A DNA stretch of 64,000 nucleotides from Cryptomeria japonica (Eukaryota > Streptophyta > Pinopsida > Cupressales > Cupressaceae). Location of the stretch: contig NC_081414.1 of assembly GCF_030272615.1 (NCBI RefSeq), positions 912,707,009-912,771,008 of the forward strand. Reading direction: 5' to 3'. The position numbers and the translations under genes are program-made. A model generated the notes under the pieces. It had not been told where the DNA came from, did not search any database, and saw only the letters and a program-made list of their open reading frames with translations. Below are positions 1 to 11,999 of the stretch, piece by piece (position 1 is the first letter of the stretch; each line of letters opens with the position of its first letter).

Positions 1-139
1 NNNNNNNNNNNNNNNNNNNNNNNNNNNNNNNNNNNNNNNNNNNNNNNNNNNNNNNNNNNNNNNNNNNNNNNNNNNNNNNNNNNNNNNNNNNNNNNNNNNN
101 NNNNNNNNNNNNNNNNNNNNNNNNNNNNNNNNNNNNNNN
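1..139. other. Assembly gap (N run)
   Basis: Positions 1-139 are all N. The left end of the first retroelement in the window, including its expected target duplication TGTAC, lies in or beyond this gap. Confidence 0.99.
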
Positions 140-480
140 AATTGAAGTATTTAATAAGTGAGCCCCATTTTAATTGTTTTTAAATGATGATTAACGATTA
201 TTTAAAATTTTAAAAGCAAAAATTTAATAACTTGCAATAAGCATTTAATATTTTAACCTTCTAGAAGCAAGTCGGTTTTTACCAAGCAAGTATATAAGCA
301 AGTGTTTTATCCCACATTGCTTATATGGTGAAAGTGAGAGGCAAAAGCAAGTATAAGAGAGGAATCAATAGCATTATTTTATTATTTAAATTTGCTAGGT
401 GCCTCCATGAAAGACGATTTTTCTCCCTTATTGGCGAATTTTGGCAAAGTGCTGAAGTGAAGTGTTGGATTGAGCATAGT
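140..480 (+). promoter_or_regulatory. Promoter and leader start of copy 1
   Basis: AT-rich DNA resembles 21340-21560 in copy 2: a TTAAAATTTTAAAA block, a GTGAGC stretch, AAGCAAGT words, and then GTATAAGAGAGGA at 351-363 in the place of the copy 2 TATATAAGAGAGG. By analogy this is the promoter of the long ORF. The match is partial and was made by eye. Confidence 0.4.
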
Positions 481-1430
481 TGAACTACTCGCGACTCAGC
501 TCAACTCGCCAAGCCCTTGAGAAAAAAACTCAGCGAAAACTCGGGAAAAACTCGGCAACGTAAAAACATGCTTAATTTTAATAAAAAATGCATTTTTTTT
601 GCAAACTTTAATGAGAAGATGCATCCAATGAGTCAATAAATGATAACACAAAAGAAACAAGCTGATTCTAGATATATTTAAATGCAAAGTGTCTACAAAA
701 TCGCATCCTCATGAGAAATGCTGATGGCTGGAAGCAAAATAGTAAATAGTTTTTGTAAAACCAAAAGTAAATACAACTTCCTCTTCCCAGCTCTAGCCAA
801 AACTAGTTTCAAACTTTCATCATATTTGAAATTTCATCATTCATACTCATAGTTTCAAACTTTCAACTCTAAAATGTATAATACTAGGATTTCTTCAATG
901 CTAATTATGTTGTTAAATGGAGCCTAATCAGACTCGGAGGTTAAATTTTCCCTACTTCCATCAGCACAGTTTCCCCCTATATTTTTAGACGGGGGTTTGG
1001 GGCCAGCGCCCCCAGGTTGGGGTCAAGGGGCATCGCCGAAGGATCCTAAAATTTGACTAAGTCTGGAAAATTGAAGAATCCTCCAAAAACTAGATTTTGA
1101 ATTATAACTCCTGGAGGTCCGAAACCACTCTCAAACATCCTGACGGTATATATGGAATATAACTTAAAGTATAACTTAAATGTCACTTATACTTAAATGT
1201 TATATTCCATGTGTATATTTTGATGAAGAGAATGAAACTAACCTGAAAAAACAAAAATTGATAATTTTTTCACATGTTTGGGCCTCTTTTTTTAGTCTAG
1301 TCGAGTTTTTGCAAAAACTCGGCGATTACTCGATGAGTTTTTGCTGCAAGTTAAAGTCAGAAAAACTCGCAGAGCTCGAAAACTCGGCGAGTTTTTGCAA
1401 CTCGCCGAGTACTCTGCGAGTGTACCATCT
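480..1430 (-). mobile_element. Non-autonomous hAT-like element A, minus strand
   Basis: Both ends carry clusters of ACTCGG/CCGAG words (about 485-560 and 1305-1425), like the subterminal repeats of plant hAT elements. The interior (about 920-1215) is the reverse complement of the interior of element B (2625-3205). Shared blocks are the palindrome around ATGGAATATAAC, the CTAGTTTTTGGAGGATTCTTC block and the GACGGGGGTTTGGGG block. No transposase remains apart from a trace near 925-960. Exact ends and the target duplication were not resolved. Confidence 0.45.
1150..1215. repeat. Palindrome inside hAT-like element A
   Basis: Inverted arms built on GGAATATAACTT and its complement AAGTTATATTCC, with a short loop. 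The same hairpin recurs at 2627-2692 in element B. Confidence 0.6.
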
Positions 1431-2324
1431 AAAGATTGAGGATTTCTTTCCTCCATTTTTTCCAGCTTGGCAATTCATCCCATTGCTGCCATTGAAGACC
1501 ATTTCCAGATTTTCGATTTTTTCAAGTTTAGCAATTTTTCCAAGTTTGACGATTTTTGGTGGAGATGGCGATTTTTGATGTTTTGTGACTTGGGCGATTT
1601 TTTCCTCCATTGTTGTTTGTTGTTCCAGACCTCCATTGTTGCAGATTTGAGCTACATTGAAGACATTTTCAGTATTTTAAAATGGCCCCATAGATGGGAA
1701 ATTTCAATTTTGTTTGGCAAGAGTTTTGTGCCATTGTTTGGGGTGATTTTCTTCACACTTGATGGCTACCGTCATTCCCAGCTTGCTGTCATTTGTTGTA
1801 GATTTGAGGTTTGCTTCAAATTTGGACATCCATTGTTGGCTGCACACTCAATTTTCAGACTTCAATTTTCATTGCCCAGCCAATTCCAACTTAGGCGATT
1901 TGCATTTGGGGGTGTTTTGTGGAGTTTTAGTGCTTTTTGTCAGACCATTTTATCGCTTTTGTGGGTCTGAAAACTCCATTGTAGGCAGCTGTTCTCATAA
2001 ATCTTCATTTCCAGCCACCTAACCACTTTGGCGATTTTGCTTGGAGCTGATTCCTTCGTTATTTTCTATCATTTTCAGGGATTTTTCACTAATTTGCAAG
2101 GTGCTGGTAAGTCTGAAGTAATTAATTTTCAGACTTGAGAAATTTATTTTTTACCAGCCACACTTACATTCCTAGATATGATTGTTTTCATCATCAAAAC
2201 TGATTTTTATCGAGTTTGTGCATATTTTTTAAGGATTGCAACATGTTTTTTGAAGTTAATTTATTAGTTGCAGGTTGTCTTCAGATTTGTGACCTCCATT
2301 GTTGACTACGGAAGGTACCCTCAG
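1430..2324 (+). other. Leader and intron start of copy 1
   Basis: No credible coding sequence is visible. The stretch is rich in the repeated words GGCGATTTTT/ACGATTTTT and CCATTG (about 1480-2045). A good donor site, CTG followed by GTAAGT, lies near 2111. It would pair with the acceptor before 4132 to remove element B. The leader role is inferred from copy 2, whose donor is at 21826 and acceptor ends at 22048. Confidence 0.35.
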
Positions 2325-3890
2325 ACATACCCTTGTGTGAAAACCAGAGAAACGGGACTCGCCCGGACTCGCCCAAACTCGGCGAGTCCGAGTACGAGTC
2401 ATGCTCGGCGAGTCCTAGGGACTCGGACTCGGACTCGTCCGAGTCTGGGGAGTAAACTCGCCAGACTCGCCGAGTTGGCGAGTTTGGCTCAAAATCGCCA
2501 GACTCGGCTACTAGCTGGGTTAATAAAATGACAAAAAAAAAAACATTTAAAAAGTTTTTTTTAAAAGTAATAAGTTTTTTTGGAAGGGCGAAATTTGACA
2601 TTTTGGTCTCTCCGTCAGGATTATTTTATGGAATATAACATTTAAGTATAAGAAAGATTTCTTTCTTATACTTTAAGTTATATTCCATATATACTGTCAG
2701 GATGTTTGAGAGTGGTTTCGGGCCTCCAAGAGTTATATTGCAAAATCTAGTTTTTGGAGGATTCTTCAGTTTTCCAGACTTAGTCAAATTTCAGGATCAG
2801 GACATTCCAGACTTAGTCAAATTTCAGGATCAGGACATTCCAGACTTAGCCAAATTTCAGGGCATTTGAAGATCAGGATGACATTCCAGACTTTATCACT
2901 CACCAACTTGACCTAGCTTGGACCTTCAAGAATGATACTCACTCACCAAGCAAGACCCAATTAGCAACAAGAGAAAAACCAGGCCCTAAGGAAGACTCTC
3001 AAAGAGACCCTAATTCAGACTTGTAATAAGTTTTTTTGGCCTCGCGGGGCGCTGCCCCTCGACCTCGCCCTGTATCGCGACAAGGAGCGCTGCCCCCTTG
3101 ACCCCACCTTGGGGGCATTGCCCCCAAACCCCCGTCGAAAAATATGGGGGAAACTGCGTCGATAGAAGTAGAGAAAATTTAACCTCCGAGTCTGACACTG
3201 ATTGGATCGACTAGGTAGATATAGAGGTTGAGACTGTAGCCATGGCAGAGGAGGAGCGGAGAGCACGAGCACAGACAGGAGATTCAAAGGCAGATAGTGA
3301 CACGGATGTTCTTGATGTTGGTGAGCATGGCATGGTGTCACGGGGAGCGGCTATGGCAGTCGAATCATCCAGGACCTACCTTAGACGCCTTCGCAGGGGG
3401 CCGGGGCTGGAGGGTGCAGGCTCCTCTGAGCCATAGACTTGTAGTTGTATTTACCTTTGGTATTTGTATGAAACATTTGATGATGATCATATGATGACAT
3501 GGATTTTTTATTCCATGAGTTTTGTAATATTGTATACATTTGACAATATTTATATATCTATATTTGTTATTTTCTTCAGCTACAATTTGCGTTTATGCTT
3601 ATGTGATTGATGTATACTTGTGTATGTAATCAAATGAGCCGAGTTTGATGATGTTATTGTGTCTTTAAGGTGTATTCAATAAAGGGTGTCTGAAACAAGT
3701 TTTAAATATTTAAAAATCTCTAAATTTCTTGAGTTTTTCACTATCCCGAGTCCAGCCGAGTCTGGAGCCGAGTCTGACGCCGAGTCCCGAGTCCGAGTCC
3801 GAGTCGGCCTTGCCGAGTCCGAGCCGAGTCCGAGTCCCGTTTCTTTGGTGAAAACGCAACCTTTCACACCTTTCCTTAGTCATCGCTGAT
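2325..3890 (+). mobile_element. Deleted hAT-like element B, plus strand
   Basis: The left end near 2325-2360 reads GTGTGAAAACC then AGAAACGGGACTCG. The right end near 3835-3870 holds the inverse of this (CGAGTCCCGTTTCT then GGTGAAAACG). Dense ACTCGG/GAGTCC clusters lie just inside both ends (2340-2520 and 3740-3840). The interior keeps only a short tail of a probable transposase (3155-3436). A 33-bp direct repeat containing GACTTAGTCAAATTTCAGG occurs about 2.5 times at 2775-2850, and a palindrome lies at 2627-2692. The architecture fits a plant hAT deletion derivative. Target duplications were not resolved. Confidence 0.5.
3155..3436 (+). pseudogene. Tail of a probable hAT transposase
   Basis: A frame runs through TSESDTDWID, a TAG at 3212-3214, then VDIEVETVAMAEEERRARAQ and ends with RTYLRRLRRGPG before the stop at 3434-3436. 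Acidic and then arginine-rich C-terminal tails of this kind are common in plant hAT (BED/DUF659/dimerization) transposases, and the position just before the 3' subterminal repeats fits. None of the catalytic region is present. The assignment rests on context and composition only. Confidence 0.3.
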
Positions 3891-4131
3891 CCGGTATACT
3901 CCTTTGCACTTTAGTTTGCATAATTTCTAAGCATAAGGAGGTATTAATGAATTTTATAGAGGATTTACATGCCCTAGTGTTGTCACACTTTGAATCTAAT
4001 TGTCAAAATCTACCAAGAGTATGGATTATTTTCCTGACTTTATGCTCTAATTAGCTAAAATCTTTAGAAAGTCAAGAATTTTATCAATAACATTATTTAT
4101 TTTCCTAAGTCTAACTTCAAGCTTCGTATAG
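3891..4131 (+). other. Residual intron of copy 1
   Basis: AT-rich and non-coding. It ends in TTCGTATAG at 4131, a usable splice acceptor six bases before the ATG at 4137. Copy 2 has the equivalent TTTGTGTAG acceptor before its ATG. Confidence 0.35.
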
Positions 4132-4136
4132 GTACG

Positions 4137-7100
4137 ATGTTACTGAAGATGTTGGAGACTGGATTCTATCCAAAGCTCAAGATTTCATCCAGATGGAAGG
4201 AGATCACAGATATAAACATGCATTTCCTAGACTTGGACTAGATGCGACAATGGATGTTCAGAGTCGGAAATCAAGTTCCTTCCCCAGCATACGCGAACAT
4301 TATGAAAAGTGGTATTTTTCATGCCGCTGGATTTCCACAGTTGATACAGTGCAGTGAGCTTATCCTAGAGTGTGCACGGTGTTATGATCTGCTCACACGA
4401 ATGATCAAGACTCCTAAGGGCATTGTTATTGCCTACCTTGCTGAGGATGCTATTGCTAAGGTGTTTGGGATTCCACGTGGAATAGACATGAAGGATGTGA
4501 CCACGAATGAATATACAGAAAGATACACGAAGAAGATGGGTATATGCAAAAATATGATAAACAAAGAGTGGATGATTGAGCCTAGGTCTCATCATTCCAA
4601 GGCTCCCAAGACACTCATGTGCATAGACTTCAAAGAGGAGTATAGCAACTTAATATTCCTACTCAACAGAGTGATGGGGATGCCGCAAGAAGCAATATTC
4701 GATGGATGGATGTTCTATTTCATCCAAGATTGTCTTAGAGGGACATTAGTAAATTGGTCTAAGATTATAAGTGACAATCTGGACTTTCAATTGATAAATG
4801 TAGAGCGGTCCAAGTCATTCGCCATGACTTCTTATCTGGTATACCTGCTTGCACGGTTTGTTTCATACAAAGGATTAATATGCAAAAGTGAAGTCGGGAA
4901 TGGGCAAGGACAATTCAGGAGTCATGAATGCTACCACCAACTGAGCATGTATAGAATTGAAGACTATAAGAGAGTGAATGATGCATTCACTATGTACATC
5001 ACACGGACACTGCAAGGTAGAATCCACAGAAGATTGTCCAAGGAGGCAATAGAATTAATAGAAAAATATGGATCATGGTATATCCAGTTTCCCACTTTCA
5101 CGTACCTTAGGATTCATGGGTTTCAATCTGAACCCTACAGACTTCCTAGGTATCCGACCAATAGAATGATCTTGTTGGAAGTGGTGAGATAACTTCTAGA
5201 GTTCGATGTCATTCAAAGAGAAGCATAGGACAGGAATGACATTCCCTATTTCAGTTGGGAAGACGTCAGAGGTTTGCCATTCTGTCATAGTCGCTAGCAT
5301 TGCGAGTGAGGAGCTTGCATTCTATCGATTTGCTACATATAAGAAAAGAGAAAGATTTGATCTAGACAAGAAAGTTGGAAGGATCGGGGGAGAGAAGTTC
5401 ATTCACAAAGTTGACATAGAAGACTATTGGGCCAACCTGATGGATGAGCAAGCAGTGAAGAGAAGAATGTGGTCCAAAATGTCAGTGGATTTCATGAGGA
5501 CGTGTGGACTTTTCCTCATTCCTGATCAAGTGTTAGATAACAGAGATCATACGCATCCACAATATGAGAGTGAAATGAAGAAGGCAATCCTATTGCCAAA
5601 TTGGTCAAAGTCAGAAGAGATTGACCTGAATGTTTTGATGAGAGAGGTCTTAAGTTTCTCCCATGCATGGGTAGATATACAGATGAATAAGTTAGTTGAT
5701 ATGGGTGTTCCCTTCACTTATGAAAGGATGAAGCCAAAAGAGTCTACTTCAGAGAATGATCAAAGGACTATCAGTGATGTCAAGATTCATGCAGACGAAG
5801 AGAGTCAAGCTCCCAAGAGAAGGAAGAACACGCCAGGAGAAGTCAAGGCTAGAGGGAAGAAGATTGAGGAGGTGAAGAAGAAACAAAAGACTATCATTCC
5901 TCCACCTATCATTCCTTCACCCCCTCTCAGTGTCTCATCAATCAAAGTGATTGAAGTAACAAAGAAGAACAAGGAGACCCAACAGTGTTCCAACACAGTG
6001 ATGGTACCAGGGAATACTCAGAAGTTACATGCCACAATGACATCTACACCTCCAAATGAGAATGATGATCAGCCAGGATCCCCTACTGTCCTTTTGGAAG
6101 TTAGTTTGGGAAATGAGGTACACGATTGGACCAGGAATAATCCTGATGATTATGATGATGATATTATCTCGGCATTGAGAGGGCTTGATTGAGAAATGTG
6201 TCTCGATGATGGTATGGAGATGGCCGCTATTCCTGAATGGCTGATGAGAAGTATGGAGAAAAGTAAATAGATGATCGAGGTACAGCCTATTGACGACATT
6301 GATGACTACCTAGCTAGGAGTGCTGAGGAGAAAGAACCCAAGAGAGCAGAGATTTTGTCACACATAGCTAGAGATGAGACAGGAATGCGGATTGTGTAGA
6401 TTGTTGTTCCTATTGCAGGTGTGACAGCGGACATTGCTACTCCTATAGATTTCCAGATCACTTCAGTTGCCCTTGGTCGTACATCTAGAAAGCAAGAATT
6501 TCAGAAGGTTGGTGAAAACCTCAAGGCAATCGATGCAAGGTTAGACAAAGAGATTGCGGAGAAAGAAAGGTACAGAGAAGAGAATATCAGACTTAGAGAA
6601 TATATTGCAGGGATAAGGTGTGAAAATCCCACCCTTATTTCCCCTATTGCAGTTGACCATGGAATACATTCACACTATGAGGCAGGGAGAGGTACACTCT
6701 CGGAGGTGGAAAAGTGGATTGAGAATACAAGAAAGAAGGCAGACAATTTCCTTACTCAGTTTGTCCATGCGTATGATAGGACAACAGAGCTCGCATTTAG
6801 AATCCAGTATTTGGAAGGAGTTTGGGAAGAATTCCAGCCTATTCAAAAGAAGACCATTCCACGCCTCCAGGCTTTGAAGAAGATTCCTAATTCCACCTTG
6901 GTCAGCGAGAACATTGTGCACAGTGGAGACATACGATTTCCATGGCTGGTATTGTGCATTAGCCGTGAAGAAATCAACTTATGAGAATGCCCAGTCGAGT
7001 TGTATGGAGATGGAAGGATTGATTCAGGACATTCAGATGAGGATCCTTGCCTCGATTGAGGAATTGTTGGGTGTTGATGTTAGTGATGCAAGTGGTTTAC

Positions 7101-7411
7101 ACTTAGCCGAATTAAGAGACAAGATGAAATTTATGTATTTTTGCCAGTTGGACTCTTTGAAGAAGAGTCAGATAGATGACTTGGTCTCTTTGTTGATTCA
7201 TTTTCATAGTTCACAAAAGCTCATGCCAGAATGGGAGAACACTTTGGATGCTTTTTCGGATTCACTAGACATGATTGATTTACAGTAGGATACCTTGCCT
7301 AGCATTTCCATGGAGGAGTTAGATTCAGTATTGGCTAGATTCTTGCAGTATGCTAGGACAGAGAGAGATGCAGGGAGGAATCTTCTAGAAGAATCCCTAT
7401 TCGATGATTAG
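4137..7411 (+). pseudogene. Long accessory ORF of the LTR-like family, decayed copy 1
   Basis: Homologous along its whole length to 22056-25262. The ATG at 4137 follows a splice acceptor. The N-terminal globular part shares SGIFHAAGFP, an LAEDAI segment like copy 2 LSKEAI, and YPTNRMILLEV. The middle keeps the VDIEDYWANL and WVDIQ segments, then a lysine-rich and acidic linker, then a helical C-terminal part with IPEWL and ARDETG in common with copy 2. Breaks are TAG 4239, TAA 5190, a frameshift near 5195-5206, TGA 6190, TAG 6268, TAG 6397, a frameshift near 6910-6985 and TAG 7286; the last stop is TAG 7409. The fold resembles the uncharacterised plant-transposon-associated proteins (inference); I recognise no enzyme motif. 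It is more decayed than copy 2, so probably older. Confidence 0.6.
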
Positions 7412-8369
7412 GTATCTTTTCATTGGGCCATATGTAGGTGGCGCTATTTTTGAGGTAAACCCTAATTAGGGCAATTCTAGGGTTTTGTTGGCATGATCTC
7501 GGCTGTTGATCTTATATCAATCTTGGCCATCCATTTTGTAAGAGACTCTATATATGCCTCCTTGTCTCTCATTTGTAAGGGAGAGTTTTTGTAGAATTGT
7601 TGCTATATGCTGCAGCTATTTGAATCATAATCATTGTTCAATTGTTGGTGATTTTGCTCTTCAAGTGTTGTCTTTGCATTCATGGTTCTCAATTCCTCCA
7701 AGTTAGATTAGAATCTTAGTTTAGAATTTATTTTCACGTATGTTAGATTGAGTGAAAGATTTGTTGAATTCATTTGTGTGGAATCCTTAATCCATATCAC
7801 TAGCCTCTTGCCGCTGGTAAGTGTGCCTTGTGTGGTCAACTAGAAATTTGAGAAGCTTAACTTCAGCTATTACGCGTCCCTTGACAAGCATCAACTTGGA
7901 TGGTGTCAACGTTTGATGGTGATAGCCTGAAAAATCTTTAAGTATACCTTAGATGATGGCACTAAGCTTGTGTCAATACCTATTTGTGAGACCTTGCCTA
8001 GTTTGATTCCACTAGATCTATTCATCATTTCCTACATTCCTAGGCTTAGAATAGATTTCCTGAACCCTATTCCTTTTGCCCTTTTTTTAGTAAGAAGTAA
8101 AGCCAAAACCATATTGATAAATCTTAAGTTGTCAGCACACCTATTCCGCATCATTCATGATAATCCAAACATTTGTGTAAGTCCCCAAGTGAACACAGCA
8201 ATTTACATTGACCATTGAGTTACCCACTCGTCAAGACCTGACATGTAGAAACCTTGGAATCATTTTAGTTGATCTCATTCTTAGCATCTAAGGTGATTTT
8301 GTTCAAGAGAGGGTAAATTATCTTGGTAATTTATTTTGTAATGTTATGTGCTTAAAACACACATCAACA
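7412..8369 (+). promoter_or_regulatory. 3' (R-U5-like) end of copy 1 with TATA box
   Basis: In order: AAACCCTAATTAGGG near 7458, CTGTTGATCTT near 7502, TTGGCCAT, TATATAT at 7549-7555, then a non-coding stretch with CCTACATTCCTAGG near 8032 and a terminal ACACATCAACA. The same order occurs at 25360-26346 and, on the minus strand, at 11345-10457. I read it as the LTR promoter and U5. It contains no ORF worth reporting. Confidence 0.55.
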
Positions 8370-8374
8370 TGTAC

Positions 8375-9814
8375 CTAGTGAGGTGTCTTATTAACTGTTC
8401 CCCTTCATCTTGCCATCCATTTACCACTTGCTATGATTGGAATTCTTTGTATGTTAATTCGCCATGATAGAGGGATGAGGAGGATGCACAATAGGGTGCC
8501 CTAGAAGTCCATCCCTTCTAAACCCGAAGACAGTACCCCTTGTACCCCCTTGGCCTCATGGGACCATTTGGTCACCACCATTTGGTGGCATTCATAGAAG
8601 AGTACCCCATTGCTGCTCCCCTCCTTGTAATCCCTCATTAGAGTCATTATCCCTACCATGGGTTGAAAAATAGAATGTATATAGAACATCCTATATTATG
8701 TCACGTATTCTATATATGTATATATTAAACAGTCTTAAGCAACAGCACAATATAAATCAGCAATGAACAGATAGAAATAATATTCATTACGCTATATTAG
8801 ACAGTCATAAACAGCAATGCATTCTTAATCAGCAGTGTGCAGATATAAATAGTATTCATTTTGCTATGTGTAGGGAACTCATACCAAAACCACAGTATAG
8901 AATTGAACTGCTGTATACTCAGTTTCTTATAGATGCCAAATCTGATCTCTTCCTGATTTAGGTCTGCTCCTAAATCTGCTTTTAATGCCTTATATATCTC
9001 ATTCCATCTTTCTTCCTTCCCTTCCTTTAAATGATTTCTCCTTTATATTTTATTGGTGGAAGAGTCACCACCTTTCGTAGGAGTTGAGGCACCACCTTCC
9101 ATAACAATTAAGTCACCACTTTCATTGCTGCTTTTGAGAATAATATATTATTCTCCAAATTGATCTCCCTTCCCTCTCTTCCTCAAATGAACCTTCTCCC
9201 CTTTATATCTTCCTATGTGAGGGAGAGGTCACATCTCTTCATCGTGCCTGCCCTTTGGCAAGAGACACAAACTGTCACAATTTCTACCCTTTGGAATAGT
9301 GCAGCCTTCATAATTCTTGCCCTTTGAAAGAGACACAACCTTTCAAAATCTGGACCCCATAATTCTTGCCCTTTGAAAGAGGCACTTCCTTATCTACTTT
9401 CCATTCCTTTCTTCTTCCATTAATCCTTCATTGATTCACATGCTTAATTCATTTCTTCCCTCCTTACCCCTTTTCAAATGATCTCTTCTCCCTTTTATAT
9501 CGCATGTTTGAGAGAGTCGCAACTCTTCATTACATGCCTTGTGACCATTCATTAACTTAATTGCATTTTAATTATACTACATTATATTTTTTATTATTTT
9601 ATGTCTATTATTATTTTGTATTAAATCCTATTTCAAAATGGGGACATTACAATAATATATTTTAAGAACACCATGAATAAATATTATTTTTTTTTAACTC
9701 ATTCAAATGTTGGTAGGCCTTATCATGTTTATGAAGACAACTAGTGACCTTTGGCCCACAATTTCTTTCATCATTCAATCTGATTTCTTTGACATCAATA
9801 AAAATATTTCAACA
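8375..9814 (-). mobile_element. Copia 3' LTR and flank (minus strand)
   Basis: On the minus strand the LTR starts TGTTGAAATATT at 9814, directly after a purine-rich GTGGGAGAT (9815-9824) that acts as polypurine tract. The first 180 bases or so match 28930-29121, the 5' LTR of the same family. The left boundary of the LTR was not found. The interior is non-coding and carries two approximate copies of a 105-bp unit at 8727-8875 (AAACAGTC...CAGCAATG), a run of GAGTCACCACCTTTC words near 9065-9135, and CCCTTTG-AAAGAG-CAC words at 9250-9385. Confidence 0.45.
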
Positions 9815-10019
9815 ATCTCCCACTCAAAGAAATACAAAGCTCCCCCTTACTTCAATGCTCGCCCTAACTCTACTTCTGCCCCTTTGAAATCAATGGCAAA
9901 GGTCATCTATAGAGATGTAAGACAGTACAATGAAGAGATCCCCCTAAAGAATACTCCTTCATAACTGGAAGGAGAGGATATCACATCCAACTTTAGCCTA
10001 AGAAACTCAAAAGTCTCTT

Positions 10020-10451
10020 TTGGAAGAGGCTATGTAAATATATCTGCAACCTATTCTCTAGTGGCAACATATTCCAACTTCACTTGCTGATCAGCTACTT
10101 GTTCTCTCAAGAAATGGTATTTGATGGAAATGTGCGTATTTCTTGAGTGCATCACTGGATTCTTGTACATGTTCATGGTACTTGTTTTATTACAAAATAT
10201 AGATATTGGATGATCATATTCTACTTTGGTGTCCTTCAATGCTTGTCTCATCCAAGGAACTTGGGTACAACAGGATGTTGCTGCTATGTACTCCGCCACA
10301 ACAATGGATAGAGAGACCGAAGCTTTTTTCTCACTAAACCATGAAACAAGATTGAGCACAAAAAGAATGCACTGCCACTTGTGCTTTTTTTGTCATCAAC
10401 ACTACCAGCCCAAGCTACATGTGTATATGTTGTTAAAGTCTTCACCTCTTG
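10020..10451 (-). pseudogene. Copia pol, RNase H end (3' half)
   Basis: The minus-strand translation gives WYPRGEDF, then WAGSVDDKKSTSG, LVSWFSEKKASVSLS, AEYIAA, VPWMRQAL and HISIKYHFLRE, the classic C-terminal RNase H of Ty1/Copia pol. A frameshift near 10365 (T-run) and a stop near 10050 break it. The first catalytic aspartate of the usual YTDADWAG motif reads as histidine here. The domain is split from the RT at 14216-14526 by the solo LTR at 10457-14120: the WYP codons resume exactly across the insertion when one copy of GGTAC is removed. Confidence 0.8.
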
Positions 10452-11241
10452 GGTACTGTTGATGTGTTTTTATGCACCTCAAACAGAGAATAAAATACCA
10501 AGGTATCTTATCCTCTCTTGAACGAAATCTTCCCAAATGCTAAACTATGTGATCAATTGGAAAAATCCAAGGTTCCTAATCTTAGGTCTTGATTTGTGGA
10601 TAAGCTCAATGGTTTGATGTGATATTGCTGGAATCACAAGGGGACTTACATTGTACATTAATGCTTGAATCTTGTTGGAACTTGATCATCTGATATTGCA
10701 ATCTTGTGATGCTTTCTCTCCTATAAAAACTTGAATTGATAAAAAGGACAAAAGGAGGAAGGGTTTAGAAAGACTAATCTACTCCTAGGAATGTAGGATG
10801 TAGTGGATGACTTTGAAACTCTACTAGACATTGCTTTGACATCAATGAACAACACCACAAAGCTAGTGCAATTTTCTAAGGTAAATATATGATGTTCAAA
10901 TTACCACCAACAACATAGACATCATCAAGGCAACGCATATCAATGTGTGAATAGCAATTGAAGTTAAGTTTAAATAAGGATTCCAGTTTACCATGCAAGA
11001 CAAGTTTACAATCAACAAACTGCTAGTAATATGAATATGCGAATCTCACCATTAATCACCTACTCAATCTTCCATTCATCTAATCAGCATTAAAGTAAAT
11101 GAGAATTGGAAGCCATGCAACTTGTTGAAACAACACATTTCACCATATCTTCAATGAAAAGAGTGTATTCATTTACAAGTCTTAGCAACAATTTCTTCTA
11201 CTCTTCTAACATTAACCTTTACAAATGAGAGAGTTGAACCT

Positions 11242-11248
11242 TATATAG
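11242..11248 (-). promoter_or_regulatory. TATA box of copy 3
   Basis: TATATAA on the minus strand within CTCTATATAAGG, about 80 bp after the AAACCCTAAT block, at the same relative place as in copies 1 and 2. Confidence 0.6.
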
Positions 11249-11999
11249 AGGTCTCATTACAATAAATGGCTCAAATTGATTCACAATCAATGGCCAAGAT
11301 CGAAAGATAGAAACCTAATTAGGGTTTGTTACAACCACAATTACATTGGCCAATGAGAGATGAGGATATGTAAGATAAATAATATTTGATGTAGCGCAAC
11401 ATGTCACCTATTCCCTCCTTGAATGAATGCTGACTTGGTACCCTTGATTGAATGAATGATGACTGGGAAGCCACCTCAGCTTGCATTGTAGTCTTAATCA
11501 ATTTGCCTTGAATATTCTTCATGATGTTTGGAATTCCTTGTGATACTTTGCATTTCATGCTTATGTTAGGGAGTTCCTTGAACTATTTCCATCTTAATGT
11601 TCTTTGACTTTGAGATCCCTTGATCTAGTTCCTACTTCATAATGCAGAATCCCATGTGCTCATGTCTTGGATTTGTCTTTCCCTCACTTGTTCACCATCA
11701 TGGTGAAGTTTTCTTCATGTTTGAGCTAGTTCTCATCTTTGCTTTTGGAAATCCTTGTCTTGAAATCCTCTTCCCATCCTTGAAATGTTGATCGTCCTCA
11801 TTCACATTGTTTGAGTTTCTTCATTCTTGCATTTCACTTGCTTGTCCTCTTGGAGCTGATCCTTCATCATTTGCTGCTTTGAAGTATTGAGACCTTGGTA
11901 TCCCCACAAGCTGCATCCTCTTTCACCTCAAGCCTTGATCATTGTGCTTCCCTTCCTTTTTGCAAACCTACAAAACAAACAAATATTGAATCAAACACC

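Larger units (their letters stand above)
140..8369 (+). mobile_element. LTR-like unit with accessory ORF, copy 1 (5' end missing)
   Basis: This is a relative of the units at 17762-26346 and 10457-14120. Shared parts in order are an AT-rich promoter region with TATAAG near 352, a leader, an intron acceptor just before 4132, a long decayed ORF (4137-7411), an AAACCCTAAT block with a second TATA at 7549-7555, and a right end reading ACACATCAACA at 8359-8369. The next five bases (8370-8374, TGTAC) would be the target duplication, but the left partner is not visible. Two hAT-like elements (about 480-1430 and 2325-3890) interrupt the leader and intron. No reverse transcriptase or integrase is present. 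Because only one set of termini is seen, it may be a giant solo LTR or a non-autonomous element. Confidence 0.6.

Noticed and set aside
1180-2022. Three plus-strand ORFs of 87-167 codons
   Set aside because: Phenylalanine-rich translations of T-rich repeated words; no homology pattern. Treated as leader and intron DNA.
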